From Apteryx mantelli (Eukaryota; Chordata; Aves; Apterygiformes; Apterygidae): a stretch of DNA of 64,000 bases. Position numbers and translations under genes: made by a program. The first letter of the stretch is position 1. Every line of letters starts with the position of its first letter. The notes beneath the pieces are model-generated. The model ran no database searches. It was not told the DNA's origin and saw only the letters and a list, made by a program, of their open reading frames with translations. Below, piece by piece: positions 35,385-47,900 of this stretch. The stretch is taken from assembly GCF_036417845.1 (NCBI RefSeq), contig NC_089981.1, positions 65,065,268 to 65,129,267 of the forward strand, read 5' to 3'.

Positions 35385-38063
35385 TGGAAAGTGCATTACA
35401 AAGCTAAAAATAACCATGGGTCAGCTCTGAATGAGCCTGAGGCACTTCTCCTCCCCCAACCCCCAGCTGGTGCTGCAATCAGAAAGAGGACAAACAGCCA
35501 TGATGAATTCTCTATCTTCAGCAACAGCTCCTCTCCCTTCCCTCAGGGCATCTCTGCTACCAGGACTGGGATTGCCACACTGCTATAGAAAGAGGAAAAT
35601 AAAACAAATGAAAAGGAATCTGCCCCAGAATAACCCCTCTGCCTCCTGGCACTACATCAGCCACAGACAGTTTTGTGAATCAGAAATGTGGCGCAGGAAA
35701 AGACCTATTAGCTCCCGTCGACTCTCCAACCAGGGGGGCAGGAGGAGAGGTTAGTGCCAGATTGTCCCCTCCAGCCTATTTCAGTCAAGTACTTTCAGAT
35801 AGAAAATTCTCCTCAGACCCAATGGAGAAGAGGCACAACTCTCAACAGCCTCAGCTCCGTCACCCCTTCAGGGATCCATCCAGGTCTGATTAAGAACAAC
35901 ATACAGGGATGAAGCTACCAAGATCACAAAACACCATGACATCACATCTGATGTTTGATAAGATTTAACTAAGGAAATAACACTAAAGATAAATATTCCA
36001 TATATTCTGAGAGTCCTAATCCATGATTTGCATTGGTAACAGTTTCACCAGCTTACATGAGCATTAAGGAATAAGGTACCCAAAGCAGAAGGAGGTGTTT
36101 ATAATGTGGCTGAGGAAATGACAGCAGTACTACTAATTTCAACACCTGTTACAAATAGTGTTTTAAAATACTACATTCAAGTGTAAAGATTGCAGAGACC
36201 AGCACTCAAAAAATAGAATATGTGAAAATGCATTTGCAGCAATACAGTCTTTTATTCCTACTCCCCTTCTCTCAGACCCCTGCCTATTCAGTACACCAGG
36301 TGCATGGTGTTCAGTGAATGAGAACATCATCAACATTTCTTTCAACCCAGTGAATTGAGCCAAACTCAGATTTCAACATCTAGCTTCCCTCTCCAGTCTT
36401 TCTACAGCCTGAGTTTATGGACAAGGGATTTAGTACCATTAGAAGGCGTGATGTTTTTTCAGATGCATGTACTACTAACGACAAACAGTGATGTACACCT
36501 TGCGAGCGGATTTCCCAGCTGTAAGCTGACAGCCGAGAAATGTGGGCATGCAGAAATAATGAATTCTGATCCAGATTCCACAGGAGACCACTTCTGTGAT
36601 TGCATATGCTTTTCCCCAGCTTCATCAGTCTTCCTCTGTTCCCCTCTGCTGTCACTCAGCTACTTCCCCATCTTTGCTGCTGTCTCCTGCACCCTCTTCT
36701 TGTCTGTCCCTGCCATCCAACTCCAGCTCCTCTCATGCCCTAGAAAGTGTATAGACAGAGCTTAAGACAGGAACCACAAAAGGATACTAACCAGATAGGA
36801 AGGATGGAGGCAACAGTGATGAGAGGCATGATCACATAGATTTGCTATGTACGTTGCTACATGCTGTGATTCATTTCAAGGTTTGGGGAGCTTTATTTCT
36901 GTAACTATTCATATTAAAAAAAAGAAAATAGATCAGTGGATAGCAGCTCTGCAGTGAGGAGGGAGAAGTGGGTGATATCCTCACAATTTTTATATATTCC
37001 TCTTCCCTTTACAGTAAAATGAGAAAGAATAAAAGTGTCTACAGAATTGGTTACTTACTGTGTGCTATCAGCCTGCTGAACATTGTACAGTCATGAAGGA
37101 AAACAGTCTCTGCACAGAAGTTCATCCAAGCAGATGAGACTTCCCAGGACTCAGAGCGGGACCATTGCCATCATGTTCTCTGAACTCTTTCCTAACGGCC
37201 CTGCTAATGCCTGTGCGTATACACCGGTATGAAACAAAGATGTGACAAACAGGACCAAATCTGTGCAGGGACTTGCAGACACACAAACCAGCTAGCACAG
37301 CACTTCGGGCAGGGCTAGCTCATACAGAGTGGGGAGATGGGTCAAAATGGCCCATTAATTAGGGCTAGGGGGAAGATAAGCTATTATGGTGAATAGACCT
37401 AGAGAGGAACCATGAGAAGGATGCACAGTCTCTCACTGGAGATCCTCAGGAACAGTTCAGCTAACATCTGCCAGGAATGACATCCTCTCCAGAAACAGGA
37501 GGGTGACTTGGACAATATTCCAATCCTACTATTCCATGATCGCCCTAAGTAAACTCAGGCACCATTTTAAAGAGCAGTCAGCAGGATGCTCTTAGAAGAT
37601 GCTTCCTGAATTTATTTTCTCATGTGTTTTAAAGAGAGTCTTCTAGCCTGAAGAGAAAAAAAGTACTATTTCAGATCACTGGGGATATGCCCAGCTGAAG
37701 CCAAGTCTGTGAGAAAAACCCTAGTCAGCAGCAACATTATTTTAAATTCCCAGCACCAGAAACTGGAAGGCTGCTATTCTCCTCTAATCCCAGAGCATAA
37801 ACCAGACCAGCCTTTTCCCACTGCAAACTCCATTAGTATCCCACCCTTTCCTTTCTTCAAAAAGGCAACCTGAACTGTATCAATGAGCAGCCAGGTGTCC
37901 AGCAGAGAAGTGTGACTCATCCTTTCTTTATCACAGTCACAAAAGCCACAACAGGCCATGCTGCCCCTGATGACAGAAGATTGGAGAGGGTGACCCAGAG
38001 GGTCATCCTACAAAAGCCTTTCTTCCTGTCCTGTGTTCCTTGCCCAGAGAAACTGAGAGGGGG
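35385..38063. other. Unassigned non-coding DNA
   Basis: About 2.7 kb without a gene. Frames of 107 (35431-35754) and 136 codons (36355-36765) lack domain features and splice context. The latter ends in a Ser/Cys/Leu-rich part caused by pyrimidine-rich DNA at 36610-36740. No repeat family recognised. Confidence 0.5.
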
Positions 38064-38400
38064 ACAACATTTTCAATGCTAAGAGCCAGGATCAAGAGAC
38101 TTGAATTTTGTCCTTTCCTTGCCACTGACTGTGTAGGGTTGAATTTATCCCTTCTGTTACTTCACCTATAAAATGCAGGTAATAAAATGCATTAAACACA
38201 GGGAAACTGTAGCATTCATTGAATGTATAATTGTATATCTCAGGAAAAAAGTATAAATTTCTAATTATCTGAAAGGATCATTCCTTATTACTACTAGCCT
38301 GTGTAAAGTACTTTGATTGCTCTGAAAGAAACATATAATACACATTTAGCAGTACACATTATTAAATTATTAATTCATCCTATTATTCTACATGGCAGCT
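38064..38400 (+). repeat. MIR SINE, forward orientation, near full length
   Basis: The MIR order is clear on the plus strand: 'agagccaggatcaagagact', 'tgccactgactgtgtaggg', 'tgttacttcacctataaaat', 'gcaggtaataaaatgc', then a tail 'ctgtgtaaagtactttgatt' near 38301 and an AT-rich terminus. Small insertions and deletions are present. This is one of two forward copies; the reverse copies are at 1870, 2375, 18090, 27500, 41655 and 49555. Confidence 0.75.
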
Positions 38401-39539
38401 TATTTATAATTTGGTGGTTGCTTTGGTTTCTAGGTGAGGAATGCACAGTAAGGAACTTAAATTAATGAAACCAAACACTTTATACTACATACTTCTAATT
38501 AGAAATGCTACAGATGATTTCCAAAATGAAATTGTTAAGAAAACAACATATGGCTTGCCTTGTTCATGAGCATTTCAATGCTGCAGTTGGTTATATAGTT
38601 TGGGATCCCCAAGACAAAAGATGTTTCACAAATATCAATGCTAAAGTATTTCAACAGTCCCTCTTGCCAGCAAAAGCTCCAAAGCTTGCTGCATACTTAG
38701 CATAGTTCTTTATTTATTACTTTTACTGTTTTTATTGTCACTGTTTTTAAAAAGTCAGATAAAACTCAATATTAATTATGATTAAAGATTCTTTGATATA
38801 TTACCCCTTTAAAATGGAAAGTGAATCCCAATGACTATGTTCCAGTCTGGGTAGTTAATTTCTACCTTCTTCAATTTCCTCTCCAGTTTCAGCTGGATAT
38901 AATCTGATTCCTTCCTTTCCTAAAAGATGATGAAAGTGTTGCTCTGCACTGTTAAATAAATGTCATGTTCAACCCTAAGAATGTCTGGATTTCAACAGTA
39001 GGATAAGTGACTCCTATATTTTATTCATAAACACCTGGCAAATTTCAAATTAAAATGCTTACTTAAAGAGTTACCTTTCAAATATTTGCCTCAGTGATCC
39101 TAATCCCTTCTCGCTTCATTTCTTTCTCTTCCAGACCCTCTAGTCTAACTAGGAGGGGAGAAGGAGGTTATGGAAGCCAAGAGTGGCTTTAAGCTGCTTT
39201 AATAATCCTGGGGCTAGTGGAGTGTCAGTGTAGTTCCTGGGTGTTGCGCCAGTGTCCTAGCCAAGCTGCTGGGCAGCGTGAGGTAGTGAGGACAGGGGCA
39301 GAGCTAGGAGATGGCACCCACAGATCTGAGCCTGCAAGGGCCACAGGAAGAGAAACCACCTGCCAAACAAAGCTTGGGAAGCACAGTTTGGGGATGAAAG
39401 GGCAGCAGTGGTAAGAAATGAAGATTTTTGGAGGCAGTTTTTAACCACTGGTTTGAGAACCAGCTGTGATTTCAACAGCAATATCAACTAAACTGGACTG
39501 AACCACCTCCAGCATAGAAAAAGCCTCAGGGAGGAGATA
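38401..39539. other. Unassigned AT-rich non-coding DNA
   Basis: AT-rich with several homeodomain-type TAAT words around 38340-38500. Frames at 38505-38705 and 39217-39487 are short and featureless. Confidence 0.5.
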
Positions 39540-39640
39540 AAAGGTTTAATTAATTAATGCTTGTAAAATACTTTGAGACCCTCAGATGGAACACACTAGA
39601 GAAGTTAAAAGACTTAATTATTTTTACCATTGATATTATG
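39540..39640 (+). repeat. MIR 3' tail fragment
   Basis: 'tttaattaattaatgcttgt' and 'aaaatactttgagaccctca' followed by 'gatggaacacactagagaag' correspond to the MIR/L2-like tail ('ttgtaaagtgctttgagatc'). The head and core are absent. Confidence 0.65.
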
Positions 39641-41561
39641 GGGGAGTTAACTGCTTGTTATTGAGATACCATAATCTTTTCATTCTTTTTGAGTTGGATC
39701 TGCTCTGCACAAGGCCTCTTACACCAAAAAGCAGCTGAGAAAAATGGTGAAATTATAATCTCAAGGATTTGGCTGGGATCTTTTCAGGGACTTATTTGCT
39801 TGGACCTGCCATTAAGCAGGAATCAAGCTATGGCACCTTAAACCAACCACAGCAGTGTGCCTTTGTCTCCTGCCACAGCAGCTCTTTTTCTCCTCATTTT
39901 CCTTTACATTATTTTCCAACAGAAAATGCAGCTATTAGCTAAATGGCAGCAAAATATTCATATTGACATTATCAGAGCTAAGGCCCTGAATGAGCACAGG
40001 AGATACCAACTAGCTTAGCAGGACAGGAAAACAAGCTCCAGAGCCTTTCATCTCCATGTCACCAGGTCCAGCCCAGTCTGGATTGCTAGTCACAAAAATG
40101 CCATCTGACAGCTTTTTGGCACTCTGGACAAAATGAACCAGGCAAGGGAAGGATGGAAAAATCTCAACCCAAGTCCCCCTGGGACAAGTATCAACACTAC
40201 AAATGGCACTGCTTGCCAGCTCAGAAAAGAGGCCATTGCATTCTTCAGACACATCACTTCCAGGAGGGCAGGAGGAATAATGTCAGGGCTGTGTTAAAGA
40301 AACGCCCTATCCTGCATGTACCTTTTGGACTCCAAAATTAACTTAGTGTCTTCCTTCAGAAAAACATCCACTTTAAAGAACATAGGACAGTGGATATCAC
40401 ACAGAAAAGGAGAGTGTTATCTACAGACAGCCTCCTGAAAGCAGCTGCTTTTCGGACTGTGCGTCAGGAAAGAAATGTGAATTACTGCTAGTAAAAATCT
40501 GCCATAACTCAGCTTAACTAAAATACTTCTGCACCCTGGCACTGTATCCATCCTGTTTGTTTCCTGTGTGAAGCATAGATCATTTGGAAGAAACATGGCT
40601 ATACAGAGGAAGCTGAACTCTCAAAGTTACAACATCTTAGATACCTTTGTTACCTCCCTACGATACCTCAGCACCACTTTGTCTCTGACATATTTTCCTT
40701 ACGATACCCAGATGAAGTGACCTTCAGTGGCTCTCTCTCAAATGTTGCAGCCACTGTGGATCTTGCTCTAGTTGCACATGTCCCTTGTATGAGCAAGCCT
40801 GGTGTTTTGAACAACTGTTTGCCAAGGCTGTGTATGAACCATGCGTTTCTGGTACTCTGAAGTCAGGGCAAAAAAGCAGAGCAGCCAAAATTCTCCCTGT
40901 TCCCTCATAGTCTGATGCCTGTGTTAGCAGGACGTTCTGGCAATGCAGTCACAAAGCTCATATTAAGTATAATATATCAAAGAATGACAGTTATCACAGG
41001 GTACGTAATTTTTTTTCTGTTTATGACAGGCATGCAGGACCTGTTCAGGACAATAAGTAGTATTGCTGATATCACTCAAAGAGAGATTGGGATACTTGTC
41101 TCCCAAAGGTGGAATTGGCTCTAGCAACTAGATCCAGAGCAAAATGCTGTGCCAAGGTGAGCAGATTTCTCATGAACCAGACTCCAAGGATTCAGCTAGT
41201 GGCATGTCCTGGAAGTATAGTCTGATGTCCTTCTCCTATTCCGTCCTGCCATCAAACATGTGAAACGTGTGGAGACAGGGTTAGGCAGCCCTGTTTTTTT
41301 CCATAAGGTGTAAGACCACAGCAGCAAGACCTTTGTGAAGCTTCTTGGTACTGCAAAAGTCCAAACCCAAGCCATTCATGACTATTTCCTTGCATTTGTA
41401 ATAATCGCAATCCTGGATGAACTGGAATTACTTTTTGTAGGCTGAGAGGATGGCAAAATTCACAGATTAACATTCCAAAACTCAGATATGCCAGCAATGG
41501 TCAGGCATAGAAAAAATGCCATCTAATCACCACAGTGGCCGATGAAGCAGGAGGGTGTCCA
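39641..41561. other. Unassigned non-coding DNA
   Basis: Nearly 2 kb without a gene. Frames at 40010-40252, 40915-41124 and 41252-41497 show no family features. No repeat family is named. Confidence 0.5.
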
Positions 41562-41650
41562 CAGCCACATTTCTCTACGGGAGCGCATGTGGAGCCGGGG
41601 GGCCACAGCTTCTCAGCAGCCACATTCACAAATGGAGCACATGCAGGAGT
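41562..41650 (+). repeat. Two-copy tandem duplication, period 55 bp
   Basis: 'cagccacatttctctacggg' (41562) with 'agcgcatgtggag' is repeated 55 bp on as 'cagccacattcacaaatgga' (41617) with 'agcacatgcaggag'. About two thirds of positions still agree. It is an old local duplication with no recognised motif. Confidence 0.55.
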
Positions 41651-41654
41651 ACCA

Positions 41655-41830
41655 CGCTGACACTAGCTCAAACTATAGTTAGACCCTTTTATAGATGAAG
41701 AAGTGAAGCATGGAGGAAGAGAGGGCCAGGTTCAAAAGCTATTTAGACACCTAAGGATGCAGATAAATGCCAGCTGGTATTTTCAAAAAACGCTGTTAGG
41801 TACCTAAGAGATGAGTAAAACTCTGCCCTA
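41655..41830. repeat. MIR fragment joined to palindromic element
   Basis: 41665-41710 ('tagacccttttatagatgaa' and 'gaagtgaagcatggagga') is a short reverse MIR core. From 41727, 'gccaggttcaaaagctattt', 'agacacctaaggatgcagat' and later 'ggtacctaagagat' match the sauropsid inverted-repeat element known by 'ttcaaaggtatttaggcacc' at both ends. A possible order is insertion of one element beside or into the other. Confidence 0.6.
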
Positions 41831-42574
41831 AATCTGACTACAAGCAAGCACAAAGTCTGAGGGGCTGAAGACAGGGACGGGTCACTGTGGGAACAGCAAG
41901 CTACTGTGTGTCAGCTGCAGCACCCTGGTGCACGCTCCTGTCCTTTGGTAAATGAGAGATAGTTTGAGGCAGTTGTCCCTTAATAAAACAGGAATAAGCT
42001 GCCTCAAGTTTAGCATGGCATAAAGGAGTGTAGATGGATGTGTCTCTGCTGATCTCTGCATACGGAGAAGACTTATAGACTGAGGATTACAATTTATAGA
42101 AAGAGGCACAACAAACTTGGAAAATAAAACATTCTGACATATTTTCAACTCCATTAACCTACTCCTTCTTTAGAAGCTTAAGTAGGTACATTCACTTGTT
42201 GCTAGGCTCTCAGCAGCAGGATTTGAAGTTCAGGGATTCCAGTTACATTCAGCAAAGAAGTGTGTTGTGGTCTCCTGGATACAAAGACTGTGTCTCTCAC
42301 CCCCACCCATGTAAATGGGAAGACTGATAGCCTGAATGCTTCTGCTGCTCTCAGTTGAGCTCAACTTTTGTGAAATCCTGTGAGCAGACAGGCAGGTCTC
42401 TGAGCACACAGAACAAAGCCCACTAAATCTTTATAGCTCAAAGCTAGGCCTTGCAGAGCTGGGGGCACAGCTGAATTTCGGCTAAATCATAGATTGACCA
42501 GCTCATCGGGAATGAGGATGATAATAAAGTAGTGTCTGACTTTCCAGGGAGAAGGATACGCAGTGAATGAAGGG
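41831..42574. other. Unassigned non-coding DNA
   Basis: Nothing assignable. GTTGCTAGGCTCTC at about 42199 is a half X-box-like word with no matching right half. Confidence 0.5.
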
Positions 42575-42780
42575 GAGGCTAAAAAAGCTGCTGTGCTTGA
42601 CCTCTCTTCCACCGTCTCTGACTATTTCCAAATCACACCCTGTCTGAGAGAACTGGTGACCTGGCATCGAAGATTGGGAAGGCAAGAGGAGATTCACAGG
42701 AACTTAACAACGAAGTGGGCTGGCAGTTCCACTGGAACTGATGCAGGAAATGTCATTGTTCGCAGAACAGGCCGTGACCC
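42575..42780 (+). repeat. Possible L2/L3-type RT fragment
   Basis: The 80-codon frame at 42563-42805 contains GEAKKAAVLDLSSTVSDYF then LREL, which resembles the RT block GEAxxLLLDLSAAFDTVDH...LREL. Only the LDLSS core and LREL spacing agree, so this may be chance, but two better RT relics of the same kind lie in the window. Confidence 0.35.
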
Positions 42781-43369
42781 CAGCAACCTGCTTTGGAGGC
42801 GGTGACCTCTGCCAAATGGTGACAGAATTCAGCTCTTAGGTTCAGCTTAATCCTGACCTGTAGCCCCACCTTTTAGCCCTTGGCTTCCCAAATAGCTTCG
42901 ACAAGACACTGAACTCCTGACCTACAGAATCCCCTTTTATTCCAGTCCTGATCTCCCTTCATCTCCACCCACCATTTCATCACTTCGAACTCCATCAAAC
43001 TGCACTCATCCTGGATCTGTGGCACCCTTCTTACTCTAATTCTGAATATTAATATTAGCAATACCACCCCCACCAGTAACTCATGTACCTGGCCTTTGCA
43101 AATACTCCTCAACCCCAGCACTCCCTGGTTCTGTGAGTCTGTTACCCACACAGATCAGGAATACACCCCTCCTCATCTAGACTGCCTCTGCTACCGCAAT
43201 CCAGGGCTCACCCCTCCTCCAGCTGTGTTGATGCGCCTCCCTCCTAAGAGGCTCTCACATACTTTATTCATAACAGCTACAGCCTGCAAAGATGCTGAAA
43301 TAGGAAGCCAAATGACTGCTGTGTGACCTTGGGAATGCAAATTCCATGTGTTTGTGAAGTCAAAGCAAG
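42781..43369. other. Unassigned non-coding DNA
   Basis: C/T-rich on the plus strand from about 42855 to 43250. Frames at 42873-43151 and 43096-43326 are opposing shadows. Confidence 0.5.
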
Positions 43370-43600
43370 CCATTTCCTTCCCCAGGCCCTCCTCCCTCCG
43401 CAGGCCACAGCTAATGGGAAAACACAGAGGCACACACAAAGCTCTGTCGATGATAATTGCCAGGAGCTGAGGCCCAGCCATCCTGTTGACTAATTTGTCA
43501 GCCGCTGCTGACTCAGCATTCTGGGGGGACAGTTTCTCTCAAGCACTCAAGTGCATTGGGAAGTAAATGGCTCTTATTGTTCTTTCCTTCCCTTCGTGCT
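43370..43600. promoter_or_regulatory. Candidate enhancer with a perfect MARE
   Basis: 43506-43518 reads TGCTGACTCAGCA, the exact 13-bp TRE-type MAF recognition element, symmetric around the central base. It is bound by large and small MAF, NRL, BACH and NFE2 family dimers, and its core is also an AP-1 site. Nearby are TAATTG (43454-43459), TAATTT (about 43491) and ATTGTT (43576-43581, SOX-like). The surrounding DNA is complex and non-repetitive. An enhancer role is inferred from motif content only. Confidence 0.45.
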
Positions 43601-44754
43601 GGTGTCTGTATTTGTGGACAATTCCTGCCCAGGGCTTGACCTTGGCTTCAGCAGTGACTCAGGGCTCCACTTGCCATGGCTGGTGGGCCTCTCATTGAGC
43701 CCTAATGGGAGGAACAGGCTCCAGAGTGGTGGGGAGAGAGGGGGGAACGTGTGGCCTGGGCTGGAAACAGAATCTGCACAAGCAGGCCGGAGATGAGAGG
43801 AAACGGCTGACCTGAATTATGCGTGCTGCATGGAATAAAGACGAGATCAACAAGCAGGCTCCGTCTGGAACAAATGTCCCTAAATCTGTCTGAAATATGC
43901 AGGACTTCCTCACTTAGCACTGTCTCTGTTCTTTGCTTAAACAACAGATCTGGGTGTGTGCCCAGGCAGAAGTCCTCTAGCTAAAGGGAGAAAATATTGC
44001 TGGGGAACTGCAGATGACACACACATCCCGGGGCTGATGCTGCTTGCAGGAACACCAACACCTGCAACCACTCCATGCAGCAACGTGCGGTCCTGCATAA
44101 TCGTACAACAGAGATGCCACACATGCACCTACATTCATATAAACACACAACCCGGCAACACAGGGATCTGGAGCAGAAAGAGAGGTTTTAAATCTGTCAA
44201 CTTATAGGGGAGCTGAATTTGTGTTTGTGGAAAACGTTACCTGAAAATAAAAGAAAAAGACAAGAGAAAGCGACCAAAGACAGAGTCCTTTGCAATTCCC
44301 TTTTCCCCACATCGCAAATGGAGAACTATGCTCACAAGGGCACGGGTGGCACAGCCAATACAGCACACACACCCCTATTCCAGTACACACCTCCCCAAAA
44401 CATGTATGCTGCCCTCTCACTGCGTCACACCTGCATGAGCCCATGCACAAGTCCCGAGAGCACACAGCTACGCAGAGGACAAACCCTGCCATGCACTAAC
44501 TGGTAGCCCCTATGCACTGATTTCATCTGTCCGTGGGGTGTCTTTACGGGCATATGTGTGCTGCATAGCTGTGTCACAGACACACACATTATCACGTCCA
44601 GCTCTACCCCCATCCCTGACTCTATAGTTACACCACTGCTTCTAAACTTTGACTCAGCCGATAGCTGCAGAGCCGAATCATTCCTTGGATAGTGGCTGGC
44701 AGAGAGGATTCCTGCCGTCATTGCAGAGGGAGTGCTTGCGTGTGCAGAATACTT
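43601..44754. other. Unassigned non-coding DNA
   Basis: Contains CA-rich patches at about 44365-44395 ('cagcacacacacccc') and 44090-44150. Many overlapping frames, including a 145-codon minus-strand frame at 44425-44862, conflict with each other and carry no domain. Confidence 0.5.
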
Positions 44755-44925
44755 GTTGGCAGAAGAGTACAGCCAGGGATTCTCTTGGAGTTTTGTCTGG
44801 AGCCAATTAAATAATTCATTATCAATAATATTGTGAATTTTGGCAATATTTTCACTGAACAAATAATCGCAAATACATTTCCATTATTTAGCCAGCTTTG
44901 GCTCTGTCCCACTCAATTTAATATG
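44755..44925. promoter_or_regulatory. Candidate conserved AT-rich regulatory segment
   Basis: A non-repetitive AT-rich block holds CCAATTAAATAATTCATTAT (44803-44822) with three homeodomain-type TAAT/ATTA cores, the palindrome CAATAATATTG (44823-44833), and further ATTTGCGATTA-like and CCATTATTTA words up to about 44890. Sequence of this kind is typical of developmental enhancers in gene deserts. Conservation was not tested. Confidence 0.4.
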
Positions 44926-47900
44926 CAGCTATATCAGTCTTTGCTCCCAGGTAGGAAAATAATCTGGATCCTCCATATGAAGACATATGGATTCCAGTAA
45001 GTTTTAGCCAGTTTCACAATCAGTAGGTGCCATTTATGTCATTGTCTCTTTATAAGAAAGAGCTTTGCTATTCAATATTTTTCTAACTAGTCTGGGAATC
45101 CCAAAGGTGTTTATTAAGAGACCTAGGCAGTATGTACAGTACATACAATTTCTGTCTGAACATTTTCTTAAATTCTTTGTTTTGTAGCTTTTTCTCAAAA
45201 GTAAAAATTTTAGTCTTTTTGGTCAAATCTGCTTGACCTCTATGCCCTATTGGCTGTGAACGGGCTATTTTGAACAAATGGCTCGTCTTTTGGAGAGTAT
45301 CCTGCTTGTGAATAACATGAGCCGGTCCTCTGAAGATAGCAGGCATTTTTCTGTCAGGGTCATTGTTATGAGAATGCCTTAGAAAACAAACCTTCCAGAC
45401 TTCTCCTGCTGACTTCAAGCCCTTCAAGCCAGATATAAAAGAAAACTTTGCAGGATAGACCTGTGCTTTCTTCTGAACTTCCTCAATATAGACTGCTCTG
45501 CTCCTGACTTGAAGGAGTCTGGATAGTTGTTAGGCTCTTAAAGAATTTGCTTTTATTCCAGCATTTCTTAAGTTTACCTTCTCCAGCTTTTTCTGTCCAT
45601 TCCAGTGTAGTTCCAAATCTCTTCTCTTGGGAATTTCTCGACTATGCTACTGAGTCTGCATACTTTTATATGGCTCATAAAGAGCTCAGGGACTCCTGAG
45701 AGTTTCGGAAGTCCATAATGAATAACTCAAAAACTAATCATTCAGCCTCATAAAAATACTGAGAGGCACTAATTTCTATTGAGGACAAATCAAACAAATG
45801 TGGCACTTCTAATCTAAAACCATTTTGAAATAGGATGTTCCAACAAATCACTGGAAGACTCTTTTGGACATAAAAACTTTCTCATTTTCCAGACATCTCC
45901 TTTATTAAATGTCTTGTCCAGTTCATTGCAATCTCTCCATATTAGGCATGATACCAAACACTAAAAAATATCAGATAGAGAGGAAGATGGGAGTGATGAT
46001 TTTGGGATCTGAATTGTTACAGAAAATTACTTTATGTTAAACTGGACTCATGGCCATGGTCCCATAAAAGTGAATATATATCACAGAGAAAGACAGGCCC
46101 TTAGTTTTGGCTATGCTCTATGTATGAATTAAGTCCAAGGGCAGAGGTGGCCTTAAACCACCTTTGCTGTCACTAGTCACAGGGCTGCTTTTGCCATTCT
46201 GTTCTCTGACGTAAATTAGAGCGGCCAAATGAATCTCACTGAAGGGGCAAGATTCTTTGTAGAGATGTCGTGATAACTATCACACACAGGGATACAGTGT
46301 CAAGCCTCGCTACCTTTTTTGCTCTTCCTGGCAGACAAGAGGATGGCCTTACACAGCCTGGCAGCAGGCATGTGCCACTGAAGAACTTCCCTCTGTCCCC
46401 GAGAGATCCTCCAGGAGTCAGCTCAAGCTAGTCTAGGGCCTAGTCCAGGGACCTCTACACCCACCACCACAGCACTGCAACCTGCACCAGCCTGACCAGC
46501 TTCAAGGAGTGAAAGCAATGAGCCCCTTGGATTGCTCTGTAAGTCAAGAATTAGAGGCAATCAGACCCAGACTGTGTTTTATTCCTACTACAAAACTTTT
46601 TCCAGTTTTCCTAACAAATGTTATCTTTTGTTTCCTTTCCTGAGAACTGAGAATTTTTCTCTAATGCATGAGGAACTCACAGGAAAGGAAAACCCTGTCT
46701 CTTTTATTTTAATGCGGGTCCTTTCATTTTATCTATGAAAGAAAATAGCTTCTTCAGCCATCAGCTTCTCATGTGGAAATTATGATTGCTATCAAAAAGT
46801 TGGAGCCCAGCAGAGAGAGATGAGGACATGACCCTGAAATTCACCAATCTCTCTTCTCCCTCTCTTTTTTTCTTCCTTTTTCTCCCCTTTGCTCTCCATC
46901 TTAGTCTGATATTCTCTTAGCTTTCTCTTTAAGAGAAATCAAGGATTCCAGTAACAAGCATTTTAGCACCAAAGTCATCTACTCTAAAAGCTGGCTAGTT
47001 TGGATCCAGGGCTCTATACCACCCACTTAGCTTCTATTTTAGTTACTGCTGACATATCCTTCAGTCTCTGCATGGGATTAAGCACACAGGTTACCAGACA
47101 GTTCTGTCCACTCAGTATAAAACTGCATCACTGGATTCCCACCCCTTTTCTTCCACTTGAGAGAGCTGCAGGCTTCCCCTCCTCCCATTTCCACTTATGA
47201 CAGCTTATCCCCAAAGGGTTAAGTAGTGCATTGTCCCCTACCCTTGGCTGAGGAGTTGCTAAACTATATTCATAGGTCCCATTCTGCTCTGAGACTGAGT
47301 GAAATAAAAGGCCTTTCCTGTCTGAACAGGCTTTTACCAAATCAAGGAGTTCTGCTTCTGTTGTTGCAGTTTCTAGGAAAGCCTTGAGAAGCACAGGCAA
47401 TAGGAAACAAGGTCCCAGCTTTGCAGAATGAACTTTTCTGAAAGAGGGAAAAGGAAAGAGTGCAATTTCTGCAGACTGAGGAGATAAGAAAGCAGCTTCC
47501 CATCACAGAAAACAAGCAATTTCACTGGAAGCTGCATGGGCACAGAGTCTTATGGTGCCTTTTCTTTGCCTCGCCTGCTCTCTCATTACCTTGACCTGAA
47601 CAGAGAATCCACCAGTCTCTGCTGCCACTTCCCAAAGGGGCCCCAATGAGGCATTAAGAGCAACACAAGGTATTTCTCCTTTGGGTGGCTGTGCTTCTGG
47701 TAGTGCAACACTGGGGAAGAATGAAGGGTCGGTCCGAAGCTCCCCCATGGCCCCCCTTCTGGGAAGCAACACAGGAGCAGGGGGCAGCCAAGCTGCCCTG
47801 CAGAATTGCCTCATTTGTTCTCTGCCACACATCAGCAGCATTTGGAAGGAACCCATCTGGGAACAGTATCTAGGCACCAAAACAACATTAAAAGGTGGGT

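Noticed and set aside
45083..45535. Minus-strand frame of about 150 codons with balanced, protein-like composition
   Set aside because: At this base composition a few open frames of 150 codons are expected by chance in six frames of 64 kb. I recognise no family, and no ATG begins it (the first usable start would be TTG). A BLASTP hit would reopen the case.
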